From Shewanella mangrovisoli (lineage in GTDB: Bacteria > Pseudomonadota > Gammaproteobacteria > Enterobacterales > Shewanellaceae), in NCBI RefSeq assembly GCF_019457635.1, contig NZ_CP080412.1, forward strand, positions 3,472,001-3,536,000: 64,000 bases of DNA, read 5' to 3'. The notes under the pieces are model-generated. The model saw only the letters and a list, made by a program, of their open reading frames with translations. It did no database searches and was not told the DNA's origin. Of the stretch, positions 19,365 to 28,564 are shown piece after piece. Position numbers and translations under genes: made by a program. Positions within the stretch are counted from its first letter, which is position 1. Each line of letters starts with the position of its first letter.

Positions 19365-20561
19365 TTAAACCAGAGTCACTTTCGCGAACTTACGCTTACC
19401 GACTTGGAATACGGCAACCGTGCCAGCGCTTAAGGTCATGCGGCTATCATCAACCTTCTCACCGTCCATCTTCACCGCGCCTTGCTTGATCATACGCATC
19501 GCATCGGAAGTCGAACCCACTAAGTCGGCATCTTTAAGTAAGTTAGCAATCGCTAAACCTTCACCCGCCGCTAATTCAACCTCTGGGATATCATCTGGGA
19601 TAGCGCCCTTTTGGAAACGGTCGATAAAGGCTTGATGGGCACTCTCGGCCGCCGCTTGGTCGTGGAAGCGCGCGATGATTTCCTTCGCAAGCGCAATCTT
19701 AGTATCACGGGGGTTAGCACCGTTGGCAATATCTTGTTTGAACTGTTCAATCTCGGCCAAAGGACGGAATGACAGCAGCTCAAAGTAACGCCACATTAAT
19801 TCGTCAGAAATCGACATGATCTTGCCAAACATTTCATTGGCGGGCTCACTCACACCAATGTAGTTGTGCGCCGATTTAGACATTTTCTTCACGCCGTCTA
19901 AACCTTCAAGCAGTGGCATCATGATCACGGCTTGTGGCTTTTGGCCTTCGGCTTTCTGTAACTCACGGCCCATTAACAGGTTGAACTTCTGGTCGGTTCC
20001 GCCTAGTTCAACATCAGCCTTCAGGGCTACTGAGTCATAACCCTGTAAAAGTGGATACATAAATTCGTGGATAGCAATCGACTGACCCGAAGCATAGCGC
20101 TTCTTAAAGTCATCACGTTCCATCATACGGGCAACGGTTTGCTGCGAGGCTAAACGGATCATCCCCGCTGCGCCTAATGGCTCTAACCAGCTTGAGTTGA
20201 ACTCGATACGGGTTTTTGCAGGATCCAGAATTTTATAGACCTGCTCTTTGTAGGTCTCGGCGTTGGCTAATACTTGCTCACGGGTGAGTGGTGGACGCGT
20301 GCTGTTTTTACCACTTGGATCACCCACCATACCGGTAAAGTCACCAATTAAGAAAATGACTTCATGACCTAACTCTTGGAATAATCTTAATTTATTTAAA
20401 ATTACTGTGTGTCCAAGATGGATATCCGGTGCGGTAGGATCAGCGCCTAACTTGATACGAAGTGGACGTCCTTCTTTGAGTTTTTCCAGCAGATCCGATT
20501 CGAGTAGGATCTCATCGGTACCACGTCTAATTTCTGCTAATACTTGGTCTAAATCAGCCAT
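19365..20561 (-). CDS. tyrS: Tyrosyl-tRNA synthetase
   Basis: Charges tRNA-Tyr with tyrosine. Class I signatures are present: HLGH at residues 48-51 (HIGH) and KKMSKS near residue 230. A C-terminal S4 RNA-binding domain covers about the last 60 residues ([17 protein letters not shown]). The short 398-aa form with [10 protein letters not shown] is the TyrZ-like type rather than the E. coli TyrS type. Start ATG 20561, with AGGAG 11 bases upstream; an ATG at 20585 lacks a ribosome site. Divergent from mepM. Confidence 0.95.
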   Translation of the reverse strand: MADLDQVLAEIRRGTDEILLESDLLEKLKEGRPLRIKLGADPTAPDIHLGHTVILNKLRLFQELGHEVIFLIGDFTGMVGDPSGKNSTRPPLTREQVLANAETYKEQVYKILDPAKTRIEFNSSWLEPLGAAGMIRLASQQTVARMMERDDFKKRYASGQSIAIHEFMYPLLQGYDSVALKADVELGGTDQKFNLLMGRELQKAEGQKPQAVIMMPLLEGLDGVKKMSKSAHNYIGVSEPANEMFGKIMSISDELMWRYFELLSFRPLAEIEQFKQDIANGANPRDTKIALAKEIIARFHDQAAAESAHQAFIDRFQKGAIPDDIPEVELAAGEGLAIANLLKDADLVGSTSDAMRMIKQGAVKMDGEKVDDSRMTLSAGTVAVFQVGKRKFAKVTLV

Positions 20562-20606
20562 CTCGGCGGGGACTCCTAAGGCCATGATTATAAAATGAGG
20601 AGACTT

Positions 20607-20633
20607 ATGTTACTTGTTAGCCACCACAATTGA
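20607..20633 (+). other. Possible 8-codon upstream ORF before mepM
   Basis: ATG TTA CTT GTT AGC CAC CAC AAT TGA with GAGGAG ending 4 bases before the ATG. It is in a different frame from mepM and ends 55 bases before the preferred mepM start. The same ribosome site could instead serve TTG 20614 of mepM. Confidence 0.3.
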
Positions 20634-20688
20634 AAGTGTGTACACTAACGGGATTATTCAAGCCTTAGGTAATCGGTATCGGCGTCAC

Positions 20689-22089
20689 ATGGGAAAGGTT
20701 ATAACGTTATTTAAATTGTTGCCTAAAAAGCATCAAATTCTCCTCAGCATTCTTTCTGTTATCACTACGATAACCCTGCTCTTTCCCTCTGAAGAAGCGC
20801 AAGCTTCAAGACAAACTCAAGGTGTCGCAGACCAAGCTCAAGTCAATACCCGTTACGATGTTCCCTTAGCCTTTCGTTCACCAGAGCGTCCAGAAGGGGT
20901 TGAGGGCCAATCGCAAGATACATCCACCAACGCCACGCCGTTATCTTCGGCCGAGGCATTAGCCGCAGGCAATGTGCCCGCCAGCGAAACCTTAGAGAGC
21001 GCCCACCATAGGGACGTTGAGCATTTTAATGTGAAAAATGGCGATACCTTAGCCGCGGTATTTGAGCGCGCGGGGCTCACCAGCAAAGATGTGTATGAAA
21101 TTACCCAGTTACCGCTCGCCAAACAGAATCTGTTAAAAATCATCCCTGGCGAAGAAATTGTGATTTCGAAGGATGCCAAGGGCGATTTAACCGAAGTCCG
21201 CTACCGTGTCGATGCGGTATCGACTTTAGTGATCACAAAGGATCAGGATAAGTATTCCGAGAAAATCTCCGAAAAAGACATTGAAATCCGCACCCAATTC
21301 ACCAGTGCGAAAATCAAGAGTAACTTCTGGAATGCCGCCGTCGATGCGGGTTTAAACGCAAACCAAATTATGCAGCTCTCGACCGTGTTTGGCTGGGATA
21401 TCGACTTTGCCTTGGATTTACGTGAGGGCGACAGCTTCGCCATTATCTATGAGCAGGAATATGCCGAAGGCGAGTTTTTACGTAACGGCAATATCCTCGC
21501 CGCCGAGTTTATCAACCAAGATGAGCGCTACACCGCAATTCGCTATACCGACGGTAACTATTACTCTGAAAACGGTACTAGCATGCGTAAGGCCTTCCTG
21601 CGCTCACCGGTTGACTTTAAATACGTCAGCTCAAACTTCAACCCGAAACGCCTACATCCAGTTACGGGGCAAGTTAAGGCTCACCGCGGCGTTGATTATG
21701 TTGCCGCCATCGGCACCCCCATTAAGGCGGCGGGAAATGGCCGAGTTGTCGAATCCGGCTACAATCAATTTAACGGTAACTATGTGTTCATTAAGCACAA
21801 CGATACCTACACGACTAAGTATTTGCATTTGACCAAACGCAACGTCAGTAAAGGGGCCAGCGTTAAGCAGGGGCAAATTATCGGCACCTTAGGTAAGACA
21901 GGACGCGTCACTGGCGCTCACCTACACTATGAATTTATCGTCAATGGCGTACACCGTAATCCAAGAACGGTTGATTTACCTAAGGCCGAATCGATTGCCC
22001 GTAAAGAAAAGCCACAATTCGATGCGCTCAGCAAACAGTTGATGGCTAGCATTTCACAGAACAAGCAAACCCAATTGGCGATGCAATAA
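20689..22089 (+). CDS. mepM: Peptidoglycan endopeptidase MepM-like (LysM + M23)
   Basis: Murein DD-endopeptidase that cuts cross-links to let new strands in. One membrane anchor near the N-terminus ([16 protein letters not shown]), an OapA/LysM-like region ([16 protein letters not shown]), a middle domain, and a C-terminal M23 metallopeptidase. Zinc ligands are in AHRGVDYVA and GAHLHYEF. I place the start at ATG 20689 (466 aa) by comparison with the E. coli N-terminus; TTG 20614 is an alternative adding 25 residues and has a better ribosome site, GAGGAG at 11 bases. anmK follows after 20 bases. Confidence 0.88.
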   Translation: MGKVITLFKLLPKKHQILLSILSVITTITLLFPSEEAQASRQTQGVADQAQVNTRYDVPLAFRSPERPEGVEGQSQDTSTNATPLSSAEALAAGNVPASETLESAHHRDVEHFNVKNGDTLAAVFERAGLTSKDVYEITQLPLAKQNLLKIIPGEEIVISKDAKGDLTEVRYRVDAVSTLVITKDQDKYSEKISEKDIEIRTQFTSAKIKSNFWNAAVDAGLNANQIMQLSTVFGWDIDFALDLREGDSFAIIYEQEYAEGEFLRNGNILAAEFINQDERYTAIRYTDGNYYSENGTSMRKAFLRSPVDFKYVSSNFNPKRLHPVTGQVKAHRGVDYVAAIGTPIKAAGNGRVVESGYNQFNGNYVFIKHNDTYTTKYLHLTKRNVSKGASVKQGQIIGTLGKTGRVTGAHLHYEFIVNGVHRNPRTVDLPKAESIARKEKPQFDALSKQLMASISQNKQTQLAMQ

Positions 22090-22109
22090 CGACGGACGGA
22101 TCCCCTCAT

Positions 22110-23219
22110 ATGAACAAGGCTTATTATATTGGACTGATGTCTGGCACCAGCATGGACGGCGTCGATGCGGTGTTAGTCGACTTTGCGGGCGAGCAGCCAC
22201 AGCTTATCGCAACGCATACCGAGGCGATCCCGAGCCATTTGCTTAAGGGATTGCAGCGTTTATGCCTGCCTGGCAATGATGAGATCAACCGCCTCGGCCG
22301 CCTCGATCGTAGTGTCGGTAAATTATTTGCCCTCGCCGTCAATAACTTGCTCGCCAAAGCCCAGATAGCCAAAGAAGACATCATTGCCATTGGTAGCCAT
22401 GGCCAGACAGTGCGCCACATGCCAAACCTCGAGGTGGGTTTTACCCTGCAAATTGGCGATCCCAACACCATAGCAACCGAGACTGGCATCGATGTGATTG
22501 CCGATTTTCGTCGTAAAGACATCGCCTTAGGTGGCCAAGGCGCGCCCTTAGTACCCGCCTTCCACCAGCAAACCTTTGCCCAAGTGGGTAAAAAGCGCGT
22601 GATCCTCAATATTGGCGGCATTGCCAACATCACCTATCTGACCGGGAACCGTGAAGAGGTCTTAGGCTTCGACACTGGGCCTGGCAATACGCTGATTGAT
22701 GCCTGGATCCAGCAAGTGAAAAATGAGCCCTATGACAAAAACGGTGAATGGGCCGCCTCGGGCAAAACCGACCCACAGCTACTGGCGCAGTTGCTATCGC
22801 ACCCTTATTTCTCCCTCGCCTATCCCAAGAGCACGGGACGCGAATTATTTAATCAGGCCTGGTTAGAGCAGCAACTATCACAGTTTAATCAACTGGATGA
22901 AGAAGATATCCAATCGACATTACTCGATTTAACCTGCCACAGTATCGCCCGCGATATCCTTAAACTCGCCCCTGTGGGAGAGCTATTTGTCTGCGGTGGC
23001 GGCGCCTTTAATACCGAGTTGATGCAGCGCTTAGCGGCGCTACTGCCGGATTATCACATAGATACCACCTCTGCACTCGGCGTCGACCCTAAATGGGCCG
23101 AAGGCATCGCCTTTGCGTGGCTCGCAATGCGCCACCATTTAGGTTTGCCCGCCAACCTGCCAGCAGTCACAGGCGCCTCACGCGAAGCTGTATTGGGTGG
23201 ACGCTTTAGCGCTAAGTAA
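22110..23219 (+). CDS. anmK: Anhydro-N-acetylmuramic acid kinase
   Basis: Phosphorylates and opens 1,6-anhydroMurNAc during cell wall recycling to give MurNAc-6-phosphate. The N-terminal [21 protein letters not shown] is diagnostic of AnmK, and [11 protein letters not shown] plus [10 protein letters not shown] are the hexokinase-fold phosphate motifs. Length 369 aa, as in E. coli. It follows the endopeptidase gene mepM by 20 bases, so cell wall cutting and recycling are paired. It is convergent with the next gene, with a gap of only 9 bases. Confidence 0.96.
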   Translation: MNKAYYIGLMSGTSMDGVDAVLVDFAGEQPQLIATHTEAIPSHLLKGLQRLCLPGNDEINRLGRLDRSVGKLFALAVNNLLAKAQIAKEDIIAIGSHGQTVRHMPNLEVGFTLQIGDPNTIATETGIDVIADFRRKDIALGGQGAPLVPAFHQQTFAQVGKKRVILNIGGIANITYLTGNREEVLGFDTGPGNTLIDAWIQQVKNEPYDKNGEWAASGKTDPQLLAQLLSHPYFSLAYPKSTGRELFNQAWLEQQLSQFNQLDEEDIQSTLLDLTCHSIARDILKLAPVGELFVCGGGAFNTELMQRLAALLPDYHIDTTSALGVDPKWAEGIAFAWLAMRHHLGLPANLPAVTGASREAVLGGRFSAK

Positions 23220-23228
23220 AGCTCAAAC

Positions 23229-25379
23229 CTACTGAAATAGTTTGTGTTTAAGTAAGATGATATCCCGCTGCGGAAAGCCATCGAGCGTCATCACTAAGCG
23301 GTTTGACTCCGGAATATAGGTCATGGAGCCAAACCCGCTTAGGCTCGAGCGGGGCACCCTAAGGAGTGGCGTGACTTGCTGGCTGCTCGCCTCCCAGTAA
23401 TTTAATCGCTGCTCATTGCCATTACTGGATTTGAAATACACCCCATCCGCTGTCATTGCCCAATTATTACCGGATCGAAACACTTTGCTGGAAATGAGCT
23501 GTGTTACCTCTTCTGGCTGCGCGAGATTAATCAACCAGAGTCCATTCACCCCGTAACGACTAAACACCAACTCGGTTGCCGACTTGGCAAATCCCACCGC
23601 CATACTCAGAGGGCTTATCACCTTGGGCGCACTGTTATCTAAATAAAACTCGGTGATACCATCGCTGGTCGATGCGAATACCGCAGTACCCTGCCAATTC
23701 CAGCTGGGGCGACCATGGTTGTGATAACTCGAAGCTAAGGCGGTAATGTTCTTATTGGTTAAATCTAAAATAAAAATGCGATTGCCTTCATTGCGATCAT
23801 CGGGGGCGATAAAGGCAATTTTAGAACCGTCGGGTGACCAACGCGGATAAGCGACACGCGACTTAAGCTGAGTGTGTTGCTCCAGTTTTTGCCCCTTGAT
23901 ATCCGAGGTCCAAATCTCGTTATAGCCAGTATCGCTAGAGACAAACACGATTCGCCCCGCCTCTGGGGAATAATGGGGATTACGGTGGCTAATGCCGGAA
24001 TACAGCAGTGGAAACAAACTGCCCGGCACTTTATCCCCGAGGGAAAAATACGCCATTTGGAATTGCCGACGATACTGGTGATAAACCAACTCGCCCTCAT
24101 CGGATACGCTACTGGGATAACTCATACCTTCGACATCGAGTGGCCGAATATGGGCCGTTTCGATATCGATAGTAAAACCGTTGCGACTACCAGAGTCTTC
24201 CGTGGCAAACACTAACGCCTGACTGTTGGGCGTCCAGCTTAAGCCGCGAATATCTTCTAGTCCTTGGGTTAAGCGTTTTTCATTGGCATTGGCTAAGTCG
24301 CGAATAAAAATATCCTCAGAGATATTACTAAAGCGCCTCGCTATCGCGAGCCATTTACCATCGGGGCTAAAGGCTAAATCTCGGTCCTCATAATTACACT
24401 GGCTTTCGCAGGATAATCTTTCAGCCTTAGCGTCCGCTTTGGCTAAAGTTAAGCGGTAAATCCCCCCCACTTTATCCGCCTCGTGGGAGGAGATATAAGC
24501 AAGATATTGACCATCAGGGGAAATATCTATCGCCGCCATATCCGTGCTACAGGGCGCTAGGGCTAGCATCTCATTGGTCGCTAAAGTCAATTGAGTAATA
24601 GTGCACTTTCCCGTCGCGTGGCTGCGGGAGGCAAAAAACAGCTTGGTATCATCTAAGCTCCACACTGCACGCAACTCAGCCGATGTTGAAGGGGTTAACT
24701 GACGGGCGGGAACATCTTCACGTTTAAAATCTTTAAGATACAGACTAGATGTCACCCCAGGACGACTCGCGCCATACACAAGCCAACGCCTATCGTGGGA
24801 TAACCTTGGATAACGCTCAGAGCCCGGATCTCGAGTCAGCACCGTCATTTGGGTATCCGTCATCCGCTGTTTATCTTGATATAAATGCATACCAATAAAT
24901 AAACTACTGACAACAGCCACGGCCCCCAGCACCATCGCCATTAAACGCAGACGCTGATTGGCATATTGCAATTTAGTCTCAGTGGTCTGCCGTATATCTT
25001 CTTCGGTAACGTCGAGTTGATCGTAGATAGGCGGTAACAACAAGCGATAGCCAGCCTTACGCACTGTCTCAATCACACCACCCTCCACGTCTAGAGGCGA
25101 TAATTGCTGCCGTAAATGCCAAATGGCATTCGTGAGTGCCTTAGTGCCGACGTAGGCATTGCCTTCCCACACTTGAGTAATCAACTCATCGCGGGTAACC
25201 ACATGAGGATAACGCAGGGCAAGATAGCTAAGCACTTCAATAAACTTAGGTTGAAGCGACACTTTAGCGGATTCATGCGAGGAGGTTTCATCCCCCTGCG
25301 TGTGAAATAAAATTGAGTTATCGGAAGGGTCAATACGACAATTCCCCAAGCAAAAACCCAACTTACTCTTATCCTTCAT
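23229..25379 (-). CDS. CadC-like membrane transcription regulator with TolB-type periplasmic domain
   Basis: A 716-aa one-component regulator. Residues 8-114 form an OmpR/PhoB-type winged helix (FIEVLSYLALRYPHVVTRDELITQVWEG...KALTNAIWHLRQQL...IETVRKAGYRL). Residues 147-167 are a membrane helix. The rest is a beta-propeller with repeated PD40/TolB blades such as ISPDGQYLAYIS, FSPDGKWLAIAR and WSPDGSKIAFIA, predicted in the periplasm. This is the CadC/ToxR layout, with the sensor outside the membrane and DNA binding inside. Start ATG 25379 with a GAAGG site. It is divergent from the S9 peptidase gene, its most likely target. Signal unknown. Confidence 0.85.
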   Translation of the reverse strand: MKDKSKLGFCLGNCRIDPSDNSILFHTQGDETSSHESAKVSLQPKFIEVLSYLALRYPHVVTRDELITQVWEGNAYVGTKALTNAIWHLRQQLSPLDVEGGVIETVRKAGYRLLLPPIYDQLDVTEEDIRQTTETKLQYANQRLRLMAMVLGAVAVVSSLFIGMHLYQDKQRMTDTQMTVLTRDPGSERYPRLSHDRRWLVYGASRPGVTSSLYLKDFKREDVPARQLTPSTSAELRAVWSLDDTKLFFASRSHATGKCTITQLTLATNEMLALAPCSTDMAAIDISPDGQYLAYISSHEADKVGGIYRLTLAKADAKAERLSCESQCNYEDRDLAFSPDGKWLAIARRFSNISEDIFIRDLANANEKRLTQGLEDIRGLSWTPNSQALVFATEDSGSRNGFTIDIETAHIRPLDVEGMSYPSSVSDEGELVYHQYRRQFQMAYFSLGDKVPGSLFPLLYSGISHRNPHYSPEAGRIVFVSSDTGYNEIWTSDIKGQKLEQHTQLKSRVAYPRWSPDGSKIAFIAPDDRNEGNRIFILDLTNKNITALASSYHNHGRPSWNWQGTAVFASTSDGITEFYLDNSAPKVISPLSMAVGFAKSATELVFSRYGVNGLWLINLAQPEEVTQLISSKVFRSGNNWAMTADGVYFKSSNGNEQRLNYWEASSQQVTPLLRVPRSSLSGFGSMTYIPESNRLVMTLDGFPQRDIILLKHKLFQ

Positions 25380-25388
25380 TTTTCTCAC

Positions 25389-25688
25389 ACCTTCGCTATT
25401 CGTCTTTTTATGGTTAGGGTAATGAGTACATCGTCTGGCTAGATACTACCTAAGTCTTAACAAAGATGGCAATCCAATGTTTTAAACTAACTATATAAAA
25501 TTCAAAATATTAGCTAATTAAAAATCTAAAATAGAGATTTAAACAATATAGAAACGAGCCGGGATAGATTGCGATACGGCAACAGATTACTTACAACTGA
25601 TTGACCAATAACAACATAAGAGTCAAAGCCTTACTCCTGCGGTTAACTCATCTCAGCAGGGGTAATTTACTTTGCTAGGAACCCAAGT
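25389..25688. other. Divergent promoter region of the regulator and the S9 peptidase gene
   Basis: About 300 bases, AT-rich, no gene. It should carry both promoters and any operator of the CadC-like regulator. A hairpin at 25631-25665 sits just before the peptidase ribosome site. Confidence 0.5.
25631..25665 (+). promoter_or_regulatory. Inverted repeat in the leader of the S9 peptidase gene
   Basis: TTACTCCTGC and GCAGGGGTAA pair over 10 bases with one G-T wobble and a 15-base loop. The repeat ends 23 bases before the ATG, close to the AGGA ribosome site. It may be an operator or an RNA hairpin. Confidence 0.35.
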
Positions 25689-28091
25689 ATGCTTCGCTTA
25701 ACCTTGATCGGCATCTGGACTATGCTATGCCTGATTTTTATCCCCAACACCTTAGCGCAGGACTACCAGAAACCTTCCCCCGCACTGCAACAAACCATTT
25801 CGCATAACGCGGATCTCACGACTCAACTATCAAACGATCATCAGTGGCTGGCATTACTCAGCCCAATTGCGGCGCCGAGCATTGCCACACTGGCCCAGCC
25901 AGAGCAGAAGTTGGCAGGATTACGTATCGCCGCCGAGCAATATTTACCGAGCCGTATAACCCAGCGCTACCACCAACTCAGGCTGATTAATATTCAGGAT
26001 AATCGGCAACGGCTGATAAGCTTGCCCGGTGGCCACGATATCACCGAGCCGCAATTTTCCCCCGACAGTCGCTATTTGTCCTATGTCAGCCTAACACCAG
26101 AGGGGGGTTACTTATATGTTTACGACATCGCTCAAGACCGCCACAAGCGCCTAACAGACAACCGATTAAATGGCACGATTAGCCTTGATTATCAATGGGC
26201 TAACAATAGCAGCCTGCTTGCTCGCTTTGTAATCGCCTTAAATGCCAACGCAAGCATGGCTCCTACCGTTTACGCACCGAAAACCAAAGAAACCTCGGGC
26301 AAACAAAGCCCGCAGCGCACCTATCAAGACTTATTGAAAACCAGCGCTGACAAACAACGCTTTAGCCAACTGACGACCAGTCAACTGGCCCTTGTGGATA
26401 TAGATGGCAAGCTGACAAATATTGCCGCGCCGGGCATTTTTGAGGATTTTTCGCTGTCGCCAGATGGTCAATATATCTTAACCAGTCAGCTCACCACGCC
26501 CTTCTCTACCCAAGTAAAGTATTATGATTTTCCAACCTTAACAGAGATTTATAATCTTGATGGTCAACGCATTACGCAACTGTACCAAAGCCAGAGTGGA
26601 GAATCTAAGCCCCAAGGAAGAGACTCTGTTTTACCCGGCCCTCGCATGTTCCATTGGGTTCAAGGGCGAGGCGCAACCTTAGCCTTTACCGAGGCTTTAG
26701 ATCAGGGCGATAGCCAGCAAGAGGCGCCGCTACGGGATAGCCTATGGCAACTCGATGCCCCCTTTACTCAAAAGGCCAAACTCATCGCCAAAACCCCTTG
26801 GCGGATCATCGATATCGACTGGGCGGAAAAAAACATCGCCTTAGTGAGCCAGCGCAATAGCAAAGCACAGTTACTGCGACTGAGTCGCCTAGACACCCAC
26901 CTTGGGGAAAGTCCGTTGTATACCTTGAACGAACGTAATCTGCGCGATAAATATCAAGAGCTTGGAAAATTCCCCAGAGAATATACCCAAGGCAAAGGGC
27001 AAGTGATCCGCGTGCAGCAGGCACAAACAGCAGGGGTTATTCACTACGGCCAAGGGGCATCGCCTCAGGGAGATAAGCCATTTTTAAAACGCACCTCACT
27101 CGCTACCGGGGAATCCTCACTGTTATGGCAATCTGCAACCAAGCAATTAGAATCGGTGCGCTATGTGCTCAATCTTGAGCCCTTACAACTGATTATCAAC
27201 CGTGAAAGCCCGACTGAAGCCCCAAGCCTCGTCTTAATCGATGGCGCCAAAGAACGTGTGCTCTACCAACAGGCCGATGAATTGAGTGCGTATCGGGGGA
27301 TGCAGAAGCAGCTGATCACCTACAAAAGAGCCGATGGCGTGCCCCTCTCAGGCACTCTCTACTTACCCGCCAATTACACCAAGGAGCAAGGCACCTTACC
27401 CGTGTTGATGTGGGCTTATCCGCGGGAATTTAACGATCCCGATGTCGCGGGCCAAATCAGCTTTAGCGCCAACCAATATCCCAGCATCAGTCCAAGGGGC
27501 CCAATTCCTTTAGTCGCCGAAGGCTTTGCGGTATTTGATAAAGTCTCTATGCCCATCATCGCTCAAGGGGATAAAGAGCCCAATGACAGCTTTCGCGAAC
27601 AACTCGTCGCCAACGCGCAGGCGGCTGTCAATACCTTGGTCGATTTAGGCATTGCCGATCGCAAACAAATCGCCGTGGGTGGACACTCCTACGGGGCCTT
27701 TATGGTGGCGAACTTGCTCGCCCATACGGATTTATTCTATGCAGGCATTGCCCGTAGCGGTGCCTATAATCGCAGTCTAACGCCTTTTGGCTTTCAAAAT
27801 GAGGAGCGTTACTACTGGCAAGCCAATGATATTTATCAACAAATGTCACCATTTAATTATGCCGATAACATCAAATCGCCCTTGCTATTAGTTCACGGAG
27901 AGATGGATCAAAATTCAGGCACTTTCCCGCTGCAATCGGAGCGACTATTTGATGCCATTCAAGGCCTTGGCGGTAAAGCAAGATTAGTTATCCTGCCCTT
28001 TGAAGGACACGGTTATGCGGCTAAGGAATCCTTAGAACACTTGCTCTGGGAACAAAGCCAGTTCTTAAAGGCAAATCTGCCTATCCACTAA
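25689..28091 (+). CDS. Secreted S9 family serine peptidase (glutamyl endopeptidase-like)
   Basis: An 800-aa prolyl oligopeptidase-family enzyme that should cut short peptides in the periplasm. Residues 1-23 are a signal peptide ending TLAQ. Residues 40-540 form the beta-propeller (PQFSPDSRYLSYV, FSLSPDGQYILTS). The C-terminal alpha/beta hydrolase has the triad S667 in GGHSYGAFM, D740 in HGEMDQNSGT and H774 in FEGHGYA. GGHSYGAF with the NSGT context points to the S9D glutamyl-endopeptidase-like group. Start ATG 25689 with AGGA 8 bases upstream. Divergent from the CadC-like regulator and upstream of a TonB receptor on the opposite strand. Confidence 0.88.
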   Translation: MLRLTLIGIWTMLCLIFIPNTLAQDYQKPSPALQQTISHNADLTTQLSNDHQWLALLSPIAAPSIATLAQPEQKLAGLRIAAEQYLPSRITQRYHQLRLINIQDNRQRLISLPGGHDITEPQFSPDSRYLSYVSLTPEGGYLYVYDIAQDRHKRLTDNRLNGTISLDYQWANNSSLLARFVIALNANASMAPTVYAPKTKETSGKQSPQRTYQDLLKTSADKQRFSQLTTSQLALVDIDGKLTNIAAPGIFEDFSLSPDGQYILTSQLTTPFSTQVKYYDFPTLTEIYNLDGQRITQLYQSQSGESKPQGRDSVLPGPRMFHWVQGRGATLAFTEALDQGDSQQEAPLRDSLWQLDAPFTQKAKLIAKTPWRIIDIDWAEKNIALVSQRNSKAQLLRLSRLDTHLGESPLYTLNERNLRDKYQELGKFPREYTQGKGQVIRVQQAQTAGVIHYGQGASPQGDKPFLKRTSLATGESSLLWQSATKQLESVRYVLNLEPLQLIINRESPTEAPSLVLIDGAKERVLYQQADELSAYRGMQKQLITYKRADGVPLSGTLYLPANYTKEQGTLPVLMWAYPREFNDPDVAGQISFSANQYPSISPRGPIPLVAEGFAVFDKVSMPIIAQGDKEPNDSFREQLVANAQAAVNTLVDLGIADRKQIAVGGHSYGAFMVANLLAHTDLFYAGIARSGAYNRSLTPFGFQNEERYYWQANDIYQQMSPFNYADNIKSPLLLVHGEMDQNSGTFPLQSERLFDAIQGLGGKARLVILPFEGHGYAAKESLEHLLWEQSQFLKANLPIH

Positions 28092-28146
28092 CCTGTAAGC
28101 CAAAGAGCGAAGTAAGCGCTTAGCATTCCACAAGAACACACCATCA

Positions 28147-28179
28147 GATGATAGGCGGCATTATAAGCCGCCAATCATC
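28147..28179 (+). repeat. 13-bp inverted repeat after the S9 peptidase gene
   Basis: GATGATAGGCGGC, 7-base loop ATTATAA, GCCGCCAATCATC; 12 of 13 pairs. It starts 56 bases past the stop and has no T-run. Confidence 0.5.
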
Positions 28180-28493
28180 TAGCAAGTTACTGCTATCACT
28201 TATCCCTAAACGCTGTGTTTATTCAGTATTTAAGCAAGTATCTCTCCCCCTCACTTATGCGCCGAAGCTTTGTCTCTTTAGCCTTTGTCTTTTTGGCCTT
28301 TTTACGATTCCCCGTTAGTCGGCTTACTCCAAGTCAGCACTCATTCAAGCTCTGACTGAAAGAGTTAACGTTAAGCGCTTCTCTACAGAAGAAGTATCAA
28401 AGGTCTGTGTCAGCCTATCCCATTGAAGGCTTGATGCTTGTGCCTAACCTATTGCGACTAACCTATTGATGTGAATATCTTGCGGTTATAGGC

Positions 28494-28528
28494 AATAAAA
28501 AACCGCATGCAGGGAGCCACATGCGGTT
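28494..28528 (-). terminator. Terminator of the TonB-dependent receptor gene
   Basis: AACCGCATG/CATGCGGTT perfect 9-bp stem; on the minus strand it is followed by a run of six T. Confidence 0.8.
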
Positions 28529-28564
28529 GAGCAAACTTAAGCAATTAGTATCTGTTCAATGATA

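Larger units (their letters stand above)
28092..28564. other. Intergenic region between two convergent genes
   Basis: About 470 bases without a gene. It holds a 13-bp inverted repeat (28147-28179), a short direct repeat CTAACCTATTG at 28444 and 28458, and the receptor terminator (28494-28528). The rest shows pyrimidine-rich DNA with no coding signal. Confidence 0.5.

Noticed and set aside
28444-28468. Direct repeat CTAACCTATTG twice as a CRISPR or attachment site
   Set aside because: Only two short copies 14 bases apart, no integrase or cas genes in the window.
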